Position numbers and translations under genes: made by a program. A stretch of DNA of 64,000 nt, from assembly GCA_003313425.1 (NCBI GenBank), contig NHZP01000071.1, positions 186,001 through 250,000 on the forward strand, in the 5' to 3' direction. This DNA is from Pseudopyrenochaeta lycopersici (lineage: Eukaryota; Ascomycota; Dothideomycetes; Pleosporales; Pseudopyrenochaetaceae). The notes beneath the pieces are model-generated. The model made no database searches, had not been told where the DNA came from, and worked only from the letters and a program-made list of their open reading frames with translations. Every line of letters starts with the position of its first letter. Position 1 is the first letter of the stretch. This document shows, in pieces, positions 13,170-25,160 of this stretch.

Positions 13170-14230
13170 AAGAAGCTTAGAAGAGAATAAGAAGATATTT
13201 ATAATATTACTATATACCTATAAACTAAACTAATACACCTTATATAAGGCCTACTAGAAACACGCCCTAGACCTGTTTAGTCCCTTATCTCTACGTTACT
13301 ACCTCTACACTAACTAGCATCCGCCTAACGTAGGCGATTAGAATAACGCGACGTATAACTACTAGTAGGAGGACTAGTAAAGGGCGAGGGACTACTATAA
13401 AAGACTTTATTAAACGCATTTATAAGAATAGGACTTAAGGGTAACTCTATAGAATAAAAGGTAGCTTAAGGGTAGGCAGACTAAGCGCTAAGAGAAATAG
13501 AAGGCTAAAAGGAAGGTAATATAGAGGTATTATAATCCTGCTTAGGACCTAATATAGCTGTAATCCTAAGCGCTAAAGCCTAGCTACTAACAGAACTACT
13601 AAAGGTAGGAGGTAAACCTAAATAAATAGACTTCTTAACAGGCGAAGGGGTAAAGGGTAAACTAACATTAGACTTAGTAGGAATATTAGTTCTATAATAG
13701 TACTAGCGACGCTTATAGTTACTATAATACTTAGTAGACTAAAAGTTACGCTTAATACCTTTATCTATAACTACATTTTCTAGGCGCTTTAAACTAGACG
13801 TACTAATTCCTAACTGTATATATTAGCTATGTATTACTAAAGGAAGTAGTAAGAAAGTTACTTTATATTGCTTAACGTTTAACTCTTAAGACACCTAGCA
13901 GGCCTTCTTAAACTTAATCTCCCCCCTAAGATAGGAATAAATAAGGCGATTATAGGCCTGCGATACAGCAAAGAAGGCCTAACGCAACTCTATAGCATAA
14001 TTGTAAGCACGCGTCTAGGTAAGCGTAACACGATTATTAATAATAAAGATCTTAGACAGCGAATCCCTAGGTTAAAGACAAGATAAGGCTGTATTAGTTT
14101 TGTAATTCGCAACTATAATTAGCTAGTTAAGTAAATTAACAGCACGCTAAAATAAAGGTTTAATCTGGGAGACCTATCAGCCAAACCTAGAAGTAAGGGT
14201 AAGTTACTTACCTTAATATAACCCTCCTTC
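13170..14230 (+). pseudogene. Possible extra reading frame between integrase and 3' LTR of element E
   Basis: From about 13300 to 14225 one plus-strand frame can be read for some 300 codons in which every stop is TAA or TAG, for example LLNAFIRIGLKGNS (near 13410), IDFLTGEGVKGKLTLDLVGI (near 13630) and LACDTAKKA-like text near 13950. I do not recognise a domain. Because TAA/TAG are abundant in all frames of RIP DNA, this is weak evidence for coding. The alternative is a long non-coding 3' region, which some gypsy elements have. 14230-14990 shows nothing recognisable. Confidence 0.3.
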
Positions 14231-14990
14231 TTTTAGGAGGAATAATAGCTGTATATACTAAAGTTATTCTTATAGACATAATAGCCTTTACCTAAGCGAA
14301 ACGTACGAAATATACCCTAAACTATGCTGTTAGGGTCCTCGCAGGACACTATAGAGAGAGCGGAGATGCAGGCTTCGTACTAAAACTAAGTAAGTAACGG
14401 CTGCAGCTGCATGTTGCTAGGCAAACTGTAGATATAACTAGGAAGAGGCGCGTTACTTACGCTAGTTAGTATTTAGGAACCTATTAAGTAAGTTAAAGAG
14501 TAGTGTAATTACCTAGAAGAAGGAAGTAGATGTAGGTAGTAGAGAGAAGGGGAGTAGTACACTTATACACCTCTGCGCCTACAGACCCTCTAAAACTTAG
14601 CCTCTTACTAGGGTAGTTATAGGTAGCAGCTTACTAGCAACTTACCTGTAAAGGGTAAACTACGTGAAGGGGTAATAAGTAGCTAGTAGGGACAGGCTAT
14701 AACGACCCACCTACGTAACAGCGTTACACACGTAAACTTTATAAGCTAAATACGTAAGGTCCTAGCTAATAGCAGTCGTAAGAAAGGAACACGCTAAGGC
14801 AGCTAGGAAACGGCGACTGTACAACAGTCATAAAGGCAGCCACCTTACGTAAAAAGATTTATAGGTAAAGCTGTAAAAGCTGCCTACAGGAAATACATTA
14901 CGTTACCTAGCGAATGACTAGAGACGCGTTGGGACTAGGGCAGCGTAAACAGCGTGCGCGTAATGTCTATACAGGTTAGGGACAACCCTT

Positions 14991-15008
14991 AAAAAAAAGG
15001 GGAGGGCA
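14991..15008 (+). other. Polypurine tract of element E
   Basis: A run of A followed by ggggaggg lies immediately 5' of the right LTR, the expected plus-strand primer site. It sets the element on the plus strand. Confidence 0.7.
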
Positions 15009-15010
15009 AT

Positions 15011-15215
15011 TGTTATAAACACACTAGACCTAGCGGGGGACGACCTAGCGGAGGGCCCTCAGACCTATACCAGATAGAGCCTAGAAAGGCTCAGGACTAC
15101 ACTAGAGACAGGCTAGTATATAAACAAGAGCTACCCCCTTAGAGCAGAGGTTAAGGATTAGTCTTAATACTATCCCCTATCACTTAACCTCGACCTCTAC
15201 CAACAGTCCCTAACA
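15011..15215 (+). repeat. 3' LTR of element E
   Basis: 205 bp, begins TGTTATAAACACACTAG and ends GTCCCTAACA. It aligns with 7064-7268 at most positions and is followed by the TTATG target duplication at 15216-15220. Confidence 0.88.
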
Positions 15216-15220
15216 TTATG

Positions 15221-16528
15221 TCTTTAGATAAATCTAAGTTTATAGGAGGGTTATTCTCTATCTCTTATAACTAAATCGCGTCTTAGTTAGGATTCTTAAT
15301 AACTATAAACTTATTATCTTAAGAGTTATTAAATTAAATAGGCGGTAGTAAAAAGTTAGCCTTAATATCTTATAATAATAGATCTTATAGCTTTACGTAA
15401 CCTTAATACTCCTAAGTAACCTCGCTTTTATCTTAAGGTACCTATAGTTTAAGTCTCTACTCTAGAGTAGTATTCCTAAATTATATACTATTAAGGTTTA
15501 TAAGTTAATAATTACTTTTATCTTAGTTAGCATAAAAAACTTTATATAGTCCTAGCTATCTACTTATAAGCTTCTTATCTCTTAACATGTTAATGTCTCT
15601 AGCTAAGTCCTATATTAGTATAAAGTTATTATCTTTAATTTCTTCTTAATAAATCTCCCTAAAATTATTCTAATATTTATTCTTTTCGCGTTATAGGCGC
15701 TTAGTTCTTAACACTGTGTCCTTAAGAAACTAATCTCTTAAATCTAGCTATATAGCTCGCACTGCTAATAACTAGCCTCTTAATATTACTTATCTAAATA
15801 GTAATATTTACTACGTTAGAAGAGCGAGCTTAATTAGAAGTACTAGATTCTAACTAGTAACTAACTAATAAGGAGAATATCTAGTCTAACTCTGCGTAGA
15901 AATTCTGTCTACCTATAATACTATTAGAAGATTATTAACCTAAAGTCTAAGAAGCTTTATAAGTGCGTTATATATTAGCTTATAACTACCCTTAATTTTC
16001 TTTATAGCCTAAGAGTTATATACTAATACCTAGATCCTACTAATATAATAAATCTTAGTAAGAGCTTTAACTACTTTTCTAAAATTAGGTCTACTATCTA
16101 TAGTAAGTGTCCTTATTATACTCTAGTAATAAAAGATTCTCTTATATAAAAATTTAGTAATAGTAGATAACCTATTATTAGCTATTACTTATGCTTCTAG
16201 CTATCTACTAAGGTATTCTTATATAATTATAATACATTTCTTTCTTTAATAATATAGCATGTAAATAATATCTACTATAACTTATTCCTATAACGCGTAA
16301 CAGTAGGTATTTATTAGTATCTCTTACTTACAGCTTAATAATCTTCGCTAGCACTATTTGTATAATGCAATCGTACGTTACACTTCCTTATATATCCTTT
16401 CCTACTAGTATTATTAAGTAAACATTAAATAGACGCTGTTTACTCTTCTATAACTAATCTATTAATATATTTCTTATATAGCTATAGTCTTAAGATTAGG
16501 ATTATCTATAACTTAATAAATAGCTATA
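15221..16528 (-). pseudogene. Ty3/gypsy integrase C-terminal fragment (host of element E)
   Basis: On the minus strand near 16160-15750 the text reads RTLTIDSRPNF, LTKIYYISRIQVLVYNSQA and GSYKLIYNAL, then TRYSPYQLV. This matches the end of the integrase core (TxDxGxEF...YHSQANGxxE...GxxPYxLV) of a gypsy family different from A, B, D and E. Stops are TAA/TAG. The fragment is cut at 16529 by element A and was interrupted at its low-coordinate side by element E. Confidence 0.6.
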
Positions 16529-16919
16529 TGTAAAGATCTTAAAAGCTATTAGTAAGGATAACTAATAAGACCGCAAGGTTAGTTCTCTAGGATAGAGTAA
16601 GGGACTAGATAGATAGGGTTTAATACTAAGACAGTAAGAGGGTGCTTCTGTAAAGAGTACTAAGGTTTAAGAATAATTAGTATTACTATTACTATACTAT
16701 AGAGTATAATATTAAGTTAAACATACTAAGCTATAAGGGCTTATTATAACGATCTATATACATAACGCGCTTATTGCGCTTGCTGCGAGCGCTGCGAGCG
16801 CTCGTCCTTAGCAGAGCGAGCGGTCACGTAATACGTAACAGAGTAGAACACTAGCGCTTCCTAACTAGCTGCCAGCGTCTAAGGCTCTTCCTCCTTGTCT
16901 AGGATTTTAGATCTTAATA
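16529..16919 (-). repeat. 3' LTR of element A
   Basis: 391 bp on the plus strand from TGTAAAGATC to ATCTTAATA. It is followed at 16920-16936 by a pyrimidine run (ccccttcctccttt), which is the polypurine tract of a minus-strand element. It matches 51149-51508 closely and 28633-28850 closely. It contains a GC-rich stretch of gcgagcgctg-type direct repeats near 16780-16812. Confidence 0.82.
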
Positions 16920-17249
16920 CTATCCCCTTCCTCCTTTAGGATTCGTCTTAAATTACGTAATATGTAGCTAGATTAGTTTAAAGGCAGCGTACCCTGCGTC
17001 TGTAGTAATATAAGATAAAATATTTTCTAAGTCCTAGATTTATAATCTACGTCTTTATAATAAAATCCTCTGTACTAAAACTATTACTAAATTCGCCTAT
17101 AATAAGTATTTTAAGGATAATATTATTTATTATATTATGCTAAATTTAAACTTAAAATATATAAATATACTCGTTTAAGAAAGCTATATATAAATATGTT
17201 CTAGGCTTCTCTAGATAAAATTTATAATAAGTGTTAGAAGAAGGTAGAT

Positions 17250-19621
17250 AATAATAAGAAGTTACTAGTAACTATAATTACGTAGTTACTTTAGAATAAA
17301 GTAATTTTAAAGTAAGTAGAAGAAAGGGCGTAGAAGAAGGTATTATATCTTATATTAGAGATGCATAATAATAGAGAGTTAGAGTTCGCTAAGGAAGCTC
17401 CTTATCTAGCTATTAATACTTTAGTTAGTTTCTCTTTAATAGTATAGTCTACTATAGGCGCCTTAGATTAGCTAGTAACCTTAGTAAAGCCTAGCTAGGC
17501 TCCTACCTTCTAGGTTTATTATTTCTTCTTTTTAGCTTCCTCCTTTTTCTAGTATTCTCTAATTTTTTCTTAATAGTTCCTTAGGTGTTCCTCTAGTTCC
17601 TATATACTTTCTATACTTAGGTATCTTTTCTATTTAACTAGGTAGCTAAAGCTTAACTCTGGGTTATTAACTCTTCTATTTTATTAGTATCCCTAGATTT
17701 TCTTAACTTTAAACTTGTTTTCCTATTCTAGGTTATATTAGAATATTCTTTATAATAGTGTTACAGAGTTAGCTAGTTCTAGCTTAGAGATATAAAAGTA
17801 TAAGTAGATCTTTATATCTAGTAGTAGCTTAAGTATATAATTTATAGGTTTATTTTATTTTTTAACTAAAAATAGTCTAACTTTAATATAATTAAGTTTC
17901 TTACTTAGTTACTTATTACGTAGATTTTTTATAAGTATACTTTATCCCCCTTCTTTAGCTAAGGTGCTATTTTTCTTTTCTTATTTTAGTAAGAGATACT
18001 GTTATATTATACTTTCTCAAGGTTTTCTTAAAGTTATTTATATATTTTCTTTATTTCTTTAGCTATTTTTATAGCTACTTTAACTTTTCTACTAGGATAT
18101 AACTTTATAAAGAGATTAGGGTGTCTCCTATAGTTAGTAAAGAATAGTATCTTTCTAGTTAATTCTAATAATTTATTATTATAAGCTAGTTATACTATTA
18201 GTAATAATAAGACCTAATTATTTTATTATTAATTACTATAAATCCTTAGGTAGGTCTTTACTATTCTGTTTATTCTTTCTGTCTGTCTGTCTATTTATAG
18301 GTAATAGGCTGTTAATAATTTTCTTTTTATTGGTATCGCAGCTATTAATATAAACTAGAAGTTAGATATAAAGAGCTTATCTCTATTAGTATAATAGACT
18401 AAGGTATACTATAGTATTATATTAATCTGTCTAGGATAATAAATGCCAGTTATTCTATATTAAAGTTGTTTCTAAATAGTATTATCTCTGCTACTTTTGT
18501 AAACCTACAGACTATGTTAAGAATAGCGTTATATTTAATTCCTGTCGCGAGATCTTTAGACAGTAGTAGCTCTGTTACGAAGTCTATAGAAATATCTACC
18601 TAAGGTTCGTTAGGTAGCTCTATAGCTTGTATTTCTCTGTAAGGTACGAAGGTACTATGTTTATTCTTATAATAGTCTGCGCATTTTTTAATAAACTGTT
18701 TAACCTTAGCCTTTATATTTTTAAAGCTATAGTGTTACTGTATAAGTTCTATTATTCTTTTAATTCTAGGGTAACTATATACTAGGTTGTTATAGTATTA
18801 TCTAATAATTACCTCTTATAATTCTTTAGGTACTTTAGACGTAATTATTATAGTGTTGTTTAATACCTTATTAGGTCCTAGGCTTCTATCTTAGTTTACT
18901 TAAAGGATAGTATTGCTAACTATTACTTTTATTCCTGTAATGTCTAATCTGCAGCTAAGAGCGTTAGCTCTACTATTATCTTTTCCTAGCGTGTACACGA
19001 TTTTAAACTTATATTACTCTAATATTTTAGCTTATCTAACCTATCTTTAGTTTAAGTCTTTAGTAGTAGTAAAGTTAACTAATTTCTTATAATCTATAAG
19101 TATTATAAGATCTAAGCAGCTCTCTGTATAGATCTGCTAGTGGTTAAGGGCGTTAATAATTACTATAAGCTCTTTATTATGCACGTTATATTATTCCTTA
19201 GAGTCTGTAAATTTTCTAGAGTAGTAGGTAATTAGGTGCTATTTCCTATTACGTTCTTATTTTACTATTACACCTAGTATAAGGTCTAAGGCATCTATTT
19301 TAAACTGTAAAGGTTTTCCTATTTAAAATATAAATAATACTGGTAGTATAATATAAGTTTCTTTTAGCGTCTAGAATACTTTTCTTTCTTTATTTCCCTA
19401 TTCCTATTTTATCTTTTTCCTTATAAGTTTAATAAGTAGGATAGATTTTTTAGAGAAGTCCTTAATAAACTATTAGTTAAAGTTAATAAATCCTATAAAT
19501 AACTATATATCTTTAACTATTTTAAGTTTAGGCTATTCCTTTACTACTCTTATTTTTTCTTTACTTATCTTTACTCTATATACACCTACTATATATCCTA
19601 AGAATTTAACTTCTTTCTTAT
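17250..19621 (-). pseudogene. Element A: RT end, RNase H and integrase relic
   Basis: Minus-strand text includes EVKFLGYIVGVYRVKISKEKI at 19617-19560 (end of RT), an RNase H region with EQYNVHNKELIVIINAL near 19200-19140 and YKFKIVYTLGKDNSRANALSRR near 19020-18960, then integrase with IDFVTELLLS near 18570, ISDRDKLFISNF near 18360 and a basic GDKVYLQ segment near 17960. These are the hallmarks and order of gypsy RT-RH-IN. Frame-consistent stops are TAA/TAG. The frame continues on the other side of element B at 25161. Confidence 0.83.
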
Positions 19622-19843
19622 TGTCACGGTAACCACCGTGGTTCCCGCAACACCTGAATTGGCTAGCCCTGTCGAGGCCTGAGCTCGAGCACAGGCCTAG
19701 CCCCTGAGTATTCTTCTGCACCTGAGTTTCTGTTCTCTTCTCTTCTTTACGCAACGTCTTGTATTACACCTAAGATTGTACGTAGTATAATAATTAAGCT
19801 ATTAGTTAAGCGTTAAAATCCCTACTTATAGCCTCTTGTAATA
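19622..19843 (+). repeat. 5' LTR of element B
   Basis: 222 bp, begins TGTCACGGTAACCACCGTGG (itself a near-palindrome) and ends CTCTTGTAATA. It aligns over its full length with 24939-25160, with differences nearly all C/T or G/A. The left 130 bp are among the few stretches here still rich in CA/TG. Confidence 0.92.
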
Positions 19844-19879
19844 TTACGTTGCGTTATTTACTATAGCCTCTTAAGAAAA

Positions 19880-20900
19880 TATAGATCTATTTTAGCTTAT
19901 CCTGCAACAGCTGCAGGAACTAAGGGTTAGTAGCAAAGTATTAAAAGCTAGAAATAAAGCCTTACAGGCCTCCCTGTCTAAGCAGGAAGCCCGCTATTAC
20001 GAAGAGATAGCGACTCTACGCTAAGAACTTAAGGTAATTAAGATAAAGTCTGCTACTGCCCTAGCTATTATAATAACTAAAGCTAAGAGCTAACTAGGTA
20101 ATAAAGAGAAATTATCTAGCGATAGATCCTCTCCTATAACTCTTACCCTACCTACAACCTAAACCTCCCTTTCTAAACCCCCCGCGATTAGGCTAAAATT
20201 AGAATAACTCCCTAACCTACTTACGTTTAGTAGAAGGAAGAAGGACCTCCTACTTTTCCTAACAAAACTATAATATAAGTTAAAAGGAAACGCCGATTAA
20301 TTCGTAAATAAAGAAGCCTGCCTAATCTACGCACACTCTTATCTTAAGCGCGACCCTGCTATACTAGTAGACCCTCTTATAGATAAAGATATTACAACTA
20401 TAGATTAACTTATTAGATTCCTTAACGCTACCTACAGAGATCTAAACTAAGAACTTACTGCGTAGAGCTAATTAGATAACTTAAAATAGGGAAAGAAGAA
20501 CTTCCTGTCCTACTTTATAGATTTTAGAAGGCTAGTAGCTAATACTAACCTAAATAAAGGAGCCTAGATTAACTAACTCCGCCGCTCTCTCTTTAATAAT
20601 TTAAGAAGAGTTATAGTTAGTATACTAATCCCTTAGTCCCTAAATAATTATGCGAACCTAATCGCGTTATACAATAATAATTTACGTTACCTACTATCTT
20701 AACCTAAATAACGCTAGTGTCTAACAGAAATAGAGATTAATATTACTAACTACGCACCTGTTAGTTCTACAGAGCGTTAAAAATAGATTAAGGAAGGACG
20801 CTGTTTTAAATGCGACTCTAAAGATTATATCTTCTGTTACTGCTCTATTCTCCTACCCTAACTACGCATAAATAGTTATCGTCCGCAGTTACTAAAAAGC
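19880..20900 (+). pseudogene. Element B gag relic with zinc knuckle
   Basis: A coiled-coil-like start (LQASLSKQEARYYEEIATLR near 19960-20020) leads into a capsid region (FVNKEACLIYAHSYLKRDPA near 20300; FLNATYRDLN near 20420). A nucleocapsid knuckle at about 20790-20835 reads GRCFKCDSKDYIFCYC, a CCHC motif in which His has become Tyr (CAT to TAT). This is a textbook gypsy gag inactivated by RIP. It lies between the 5' LTR and pol on the same strand. Confidence 0.75.
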
Positions 20901-21099
20901 TCTCAGAGTCGCGGATCTTTAACCTTAACTAGTAGCTTAAGACGATCTTACAGACGTAAAGCAGCTTGTTCCTACTCTCGTAAGGGAAAAGCCTTATCTT
21001 AAGGATAAGTCACTCCCTAAGACCGCGCACTTACTAAATCTCTACTAAACTCTAGGCTACGCCCTATTAAGACTTATAGAAATATAGTATAACTATACC

Positions 21100-24000
21100 T
21101 TACTTAATCTAATAAGGCCCTGTAAAGAGTAACCTAAAAGCCTTTATTAATACTAGAGCAACTAGTATTAGTTATATCTACAGAGATCTCGCGCGCAACC
21201 TAAAACTAAATTAAATACTACTACTTTACGTTATATACCTAACTAGATTTACTAGAACTGTACTTAATAGTAGAGAAGTCTCTTACACTATTAACCTAAC
21301 CCTCCGCTACAGAAACTATACAGAGAACCTGCACCTGTATATTACAAACACAGGCCGTTATAATATAATCCTTAGCTAACCTTAGATATATAAGTATAAG
21401 ATTAGCGTAGATTATAAGCATAAACAGCTAAAGTTTAACGCTTAACAGTACACTAAACGCTGCCTACGCAAGAACTATAACACGAACCCACTAAAGACTA
21501 AAGCCTTAGCTAGTGTACTAGTCTACACTAGTCGCTCTAGGCCTACTCGCCTAAACCTAACTATCTAATACTAACATAACTACTAGTTACTTAAGATAAA
21601 TCGCTAACTAAAAGAACCTATAGAAGAGTCCCTAGAGACTCCTACTTTAAGACCTAATAGAGAAGAAGAACCTAACCTCTTATCTTAACCTAACCTAGAC
21701 ATATACTGCATTAGAGCTAAACTACTTATTTGCCTAGCTAAGAAGCAAGACTATAAAATATTCGCAGTATTAATTACTAACATTAATAAAGCCTTTACTC
21801 CTAAGACCTACACTAACCTAGCTACTAAGGTACCCGCTAAATATTATAATCTGCTTATAGTCCTTTCGCAACAAGAGTTAGATTAGCTACCTAAAAGACA
21901 GCTATACAATTATAAGATTAACCTTAAGGAAGGTAAACAACCTAACCTTAGGCTACTGTACAGTATATCCTAGAATAAGCTACTCGTATTACGTAAATAC
22001 CTTAAAGACAACCTCTTAAAAGGCTTTATCTAAGCTAGCTTATCCCCTGTTGCCTTGCCTGTTATCTTTATTAAGAAACTAGGAAGAGGCCTTTAATTCT
22101 GTGTAGACTACTAAGGCCTTAATACTATTACTATTAAGAACTAATACTTAATACTACTAATCTAGGAAACCCTAAACTAACTTAGTAAAGCTAAGTACTA
22201 CACGAAGCTTAATATTATCGCTGCCTTTAACCGCCTCTGTATTATAGAAGGAGATAAATAGCTAACTGCCTTCTGTACGAGATACGGCATATTTAAGTAC
22301 CTCGTTATACCTTTTAGCTTAGCTAACGCGCTAAGCACGTTCTAACACTTTATAAACGACGTCCTACGTCTATACCTAGACATTTTCTGTACCGCCTACC
22401 TTAATAATATCTTAATCTATAGTAAGAACCTGCAGAAGTACTAAGAATATGTCTAATCTATCCTTAGAGCCTTATAAGAAGCTAGATTATAACTTAACGT
22501 TAATAAGTGCGAGTTCCACCAATCTAAGGTTACATACCTAGGCTACGTAATTACTATAAGCAGAGTAAAGATAGACCCTAGAAAGGTTTAAGCCATCTAA
22601 GACTAGGAATACCTAAGGAACGTAAAAGACGTACGCGCTTTCCTAGGGTTCGCCAACTTCTACTAGAGGTTTATTAATAACTTCTTATATATAGTTACAC
22701 CTCTAGTATACCTAATAAAGAAGAATACTAAGTTCTCCTTTACTAACGCTTACCGTGAAGCATTTAATAATTTAAAACAAGCCTTTACAACCGCTCTAAT
22801 TCTCTGTTACTTTAACCCTGACCTACCTATAGTTATTAAGGCTAACGCCTTAGACTACGTGACAGCAGGAGTCCTATCCTAGAAGGACGAGGGAGGGGTC
22901 CTCTAGCCTATCGCGTATTACTTAAAGAGAATAAACCCTGCTAAGAGCAATTACAAGATATATAATAAGGAATTACTTATAATCGTACGCTGCTTTAAAT
23001 ACTAGAGACTAGAACTAGAGGGAGCCTACTTCCTAATTAACATATTAAGTAATTATAAGAACCTACAGTATTTCGCGACTACAAAATAACTAAGCTACTA
23101 ATAAGCCTGCTAGTTAGAGTACTTATCCTATTTTAACTTTATAATTACGTATTAACTAGGCAAGCTAGGAGAAAAACCTAACGCACTAACATAACGCTCC
23201 TAAGACCAGCCCGCCTAAGAAGAGGCATACAACGCTTATAAACAGACACTGCTATAACTAGATCTGTTTAAACATCTAATATCTAAGGCACTCTCTAGCG
23301 CCTATAATCTTTCCTTATTAGAAACTAAACACTCTATCTAAGAGATTATTAACGCAGAATATAACTCTAACCTATTTATACAGGAAATCTTAGCCCTATT
23401 AAGGACTAATACTCAGCGATCTAAGAAAGTCTTACTCTTAGAATATAAAGAACAAAATTAGCGCCTGTACTACTAGGGATAACTAGTAATCCTTACATAC
23501 AACGAACTTATTATTAAGCTCTTACGCGCAGTACACGACTCCCCCGCAGGCGGCTACCTAGGATAAGGAAAGACGTTAGAAATCCTCTAAAGAGAATACT
23601 ACTAGCTAAACATATTCTAGATAATCTACTGTTATATTACCTGCTGCTATACCTGCTAATAATTAAAAGCCTCTCGCGAGAAGTATTACAGCCTACTTAA
23701 GCCTCTACTAGTACCTAAAAGACAATAGTAAGATATGTTAGTTAACTTTGTAACTAACCTCCCTAAATCTAAAGGATATACTAATATTATAGTAGTAGTT
23801 AATCGGCTATCTAAATACCGCTACCTAATCCCCTGTACTAAGATAGAAGCTCTAGACGTCCCCTAGCTGTTCATTCGCTACGTGTAGGTACATTACAGCC
23901 TTCCAAATACGATTATCTCTAACTGTGGCAGACAGTTCGTCTCTGCTTTCTTTAACAAACTCTGCAAACAATTAAAAATTAACTAACGCTATTTAACTAG

Positions 24001-24620
24001 CTACTACCCTAAAACTGACAGCCAGACTAAGATTGTGAATTTAGTAATAGAGCAGGTCCTACGCGCGTATACGAACTATCAGTAAACCGACTAGGTTAGC
24101 TGCTTACCTATCGCCTAATTTAAAGCTAACAACACAGTCTTAGAATTAACTAGGTTATCCCTAATAATGGCCTACTTTAGCTAGAACCTACGAATAGGTT
24201 TTAAACCGCCCTCAAATATAAGGAGAGCCCTATACCAGGCTCTACAGGCCTAAGAAGCTAACTAGATAATTAAGAAGATGCGTAATATAACAGAGTTTAT
24301 CCGCAAAGAAATAATATAGGCCTAAGCCTGTTAACAGGAACACGCAAACAAGAAACGCCTCCCAGCACCTGCGTACAAAGTAGGCGACAAAGTCTAGCTT
24401 AATACTTAAAATATCTGTACTTAATAAGCCTTAAAGAAGCTAGACTAGAAGAATCTTAGCCCCTACTGCGTAGCTAAGAAGATCTCCTCTTACCTCTTAC
24501 GCGTACAGACTTGAACTGCCCGAATCTATAAAGATACACCCAGTTTTCTACGTCTCTCTACTCTAACTAGCTGTAGCTAAGTTAGACTACTTACCTAGTT
24601 AATAAGTAATACCGCCTAGA
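21100..24620 (+). pseudogene. Element B pol relic: protease, RT, RNase H, integrase
   Basis: The protease region is poorly kept. RT shows CVDY-GLNTITIKN near 22100-22145, LANALSTF near 22325, YLNNILIYS near 22400-22425 (YxDD changed to LNN) and FLGFANFY-RFI near 22645-22675. RNase H follows with ANALDYVTAGVLS near 22845 and KSNYKIYNKELLIIVRCF near 22945-22995. Integrase shows VVVNRLSKYRYLIPCTK near 23800-23850, ISNCGRQFVSAFF near 23910 and YYPKTDSQT near 24000, with a basic KVGDKV end near 24380. All domains lie in order on the plus strand and all are interrupted by TAA/TAG. Confidence 0.88.
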
Positions 24621-24629
24621 CTAGTAATA

Positions 24630-24810
24630 GTAGATAAGGAGGAGGAGTACTTTGTCAAAAGTATAGAGGACCTGCGTCTCAACAGACAACGCAACTAACA
24701 TAAATATCTAGTAAAGTGGACAGGCTATAATAAGACAAGTTAGGAACCTACTGCAGACCTAAAGGATAATTAAGCCGTAACTAATTTCTATGAGAGGTAC
24801 CCTAACATCT
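24630..24810 (+). pseudogene. Element B chromodomain relic
   Basis: The plus strand reads EYFVKSIEDLRLNRQRN, then KYLVKWTGYNKTS and an ADLKDN...NFYERYP end. This is the standard chromodomain pattern (aromatic-V-x-x-I, YLVKWxGY, W...L). It is the C-terminus of integrase in chromoviruses and is thought to direct insertion to heterochromatin. The Trp expected after S is a stop (TGG to TAG). Confidence 0.8.
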
Positions 24811-24916
24811 CAGAGCCACCTAAAACTGCGCAAGAGTAAGAGTAAGGTCCTTACTACGCAAAGACACGAACCTAACACTAGCAACGGCACTGCTCCACGA
24901 ACACCCCTCGCAGGAG

Positions 24917-24936
24917 CTTAAGAGTAAGAGGGGGGT
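24917..24936 (+). other. Polypurine tract of element B
   Basis: The sequence ttaagagtaagagggggg sits directly before the right LTR (24939), confirming plus-strand orientation. Confidence 0.75.
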
Positions 24937-24938
24937 AC

Positions 24939-25160
24939 TATCACAGTAACCACCGTAGTTCCCGCAACACCTAAATTGGCTAGCCCTGTCGAGGCCTAAG
25001 CTCGAGCACAGGCCTAGCCCCTGAGTATTCTTCTGCACCTAAGTTTCTGTTCTCTTCTCTTCTTTACGCAACGTCTTATATTACACCTAAGATTGTACGT
25101 AGTATAATAATTAAGCTATTAGTTAAGCGTTAAAATCCCTACTCGTAGCCTCTCGTGACA
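24939..25160 (+). repeat. 3' LTR of element B
   Basis: 222 bp from TATCACAGTAACC (TG changed to TA) to CTCTCGTGACA. It is followed by the CTTAT target duplication at 25161-25165. It is the partner of 19622-19843. Confidence 0.92.

Larger units (their letters stand above)
7064..15215 (+). mobile_element. Complete Ty3/gypsy LTR retrotransposon 'E' (8.15 kb), RIP-inactivated
   Basis: Two 205-bp direct repeats bound the element, a plus-strand purine tract precedes the right one, and a 5-bp target duplication TTATG lies at 7059-7063 and 15216-15220. Domain order on the plus strand is gag (about 7650-8750), protease, reverse transcriptase (about 9850-10450), RNase H, integrase (about 11800-12500) and a short C-terminal chromodomain-like region (about 12900-13050). 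This gag-PR-RT-RH-IN order defines Ty3/gypsy. At 8.15 kb it is long for a fungal gypsy element because about 1.8 kb lies between integrase and the 3' LTR. Every frame is interrupted by TAA/TAG, and the RT box reads YLDN instead of YxDD, so it is dead. Confidence 0.9.
19622..25160 (+). mobile_element. Complete nested Ty3/gypsy chromovirus 'B' (5.54 kb), RIP-inactivated
   Basis: 222-bp LTRs at both ends, a plus-strand polypurine tract before the right LTR and a 5-bp duplication CTTAT (19617-19621 and 25161-25165) define the insertion exactly; the empty site is preserved in copy A2 near 54210-54220. The plus strand carries gag with a zinc knuckle, protease, RT, RNase H, integrase and a C-terminal chromodomain, the arrangement of chromodomain-bearing gypsy elements, in which that domain steers integration to modified chromatin. 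Length is normal for the group. All frames carry TAA/TAG stops and the RT box is YLNN. Confidence 0.93.

Noticed and set aside
19533..19754. 73-residue minus-strand open frame spanning the B insertion point
   Set aside because: It joins the 5' LTR of B to the RT relic of A across the insertion site; an accidental chimera.
24820..25038. 72-residue minus-strand open frame in the B LTR
   Set aside because: It lies in the LTR and antisense to the element; it parallels the chimera at 19533 and has no domain.
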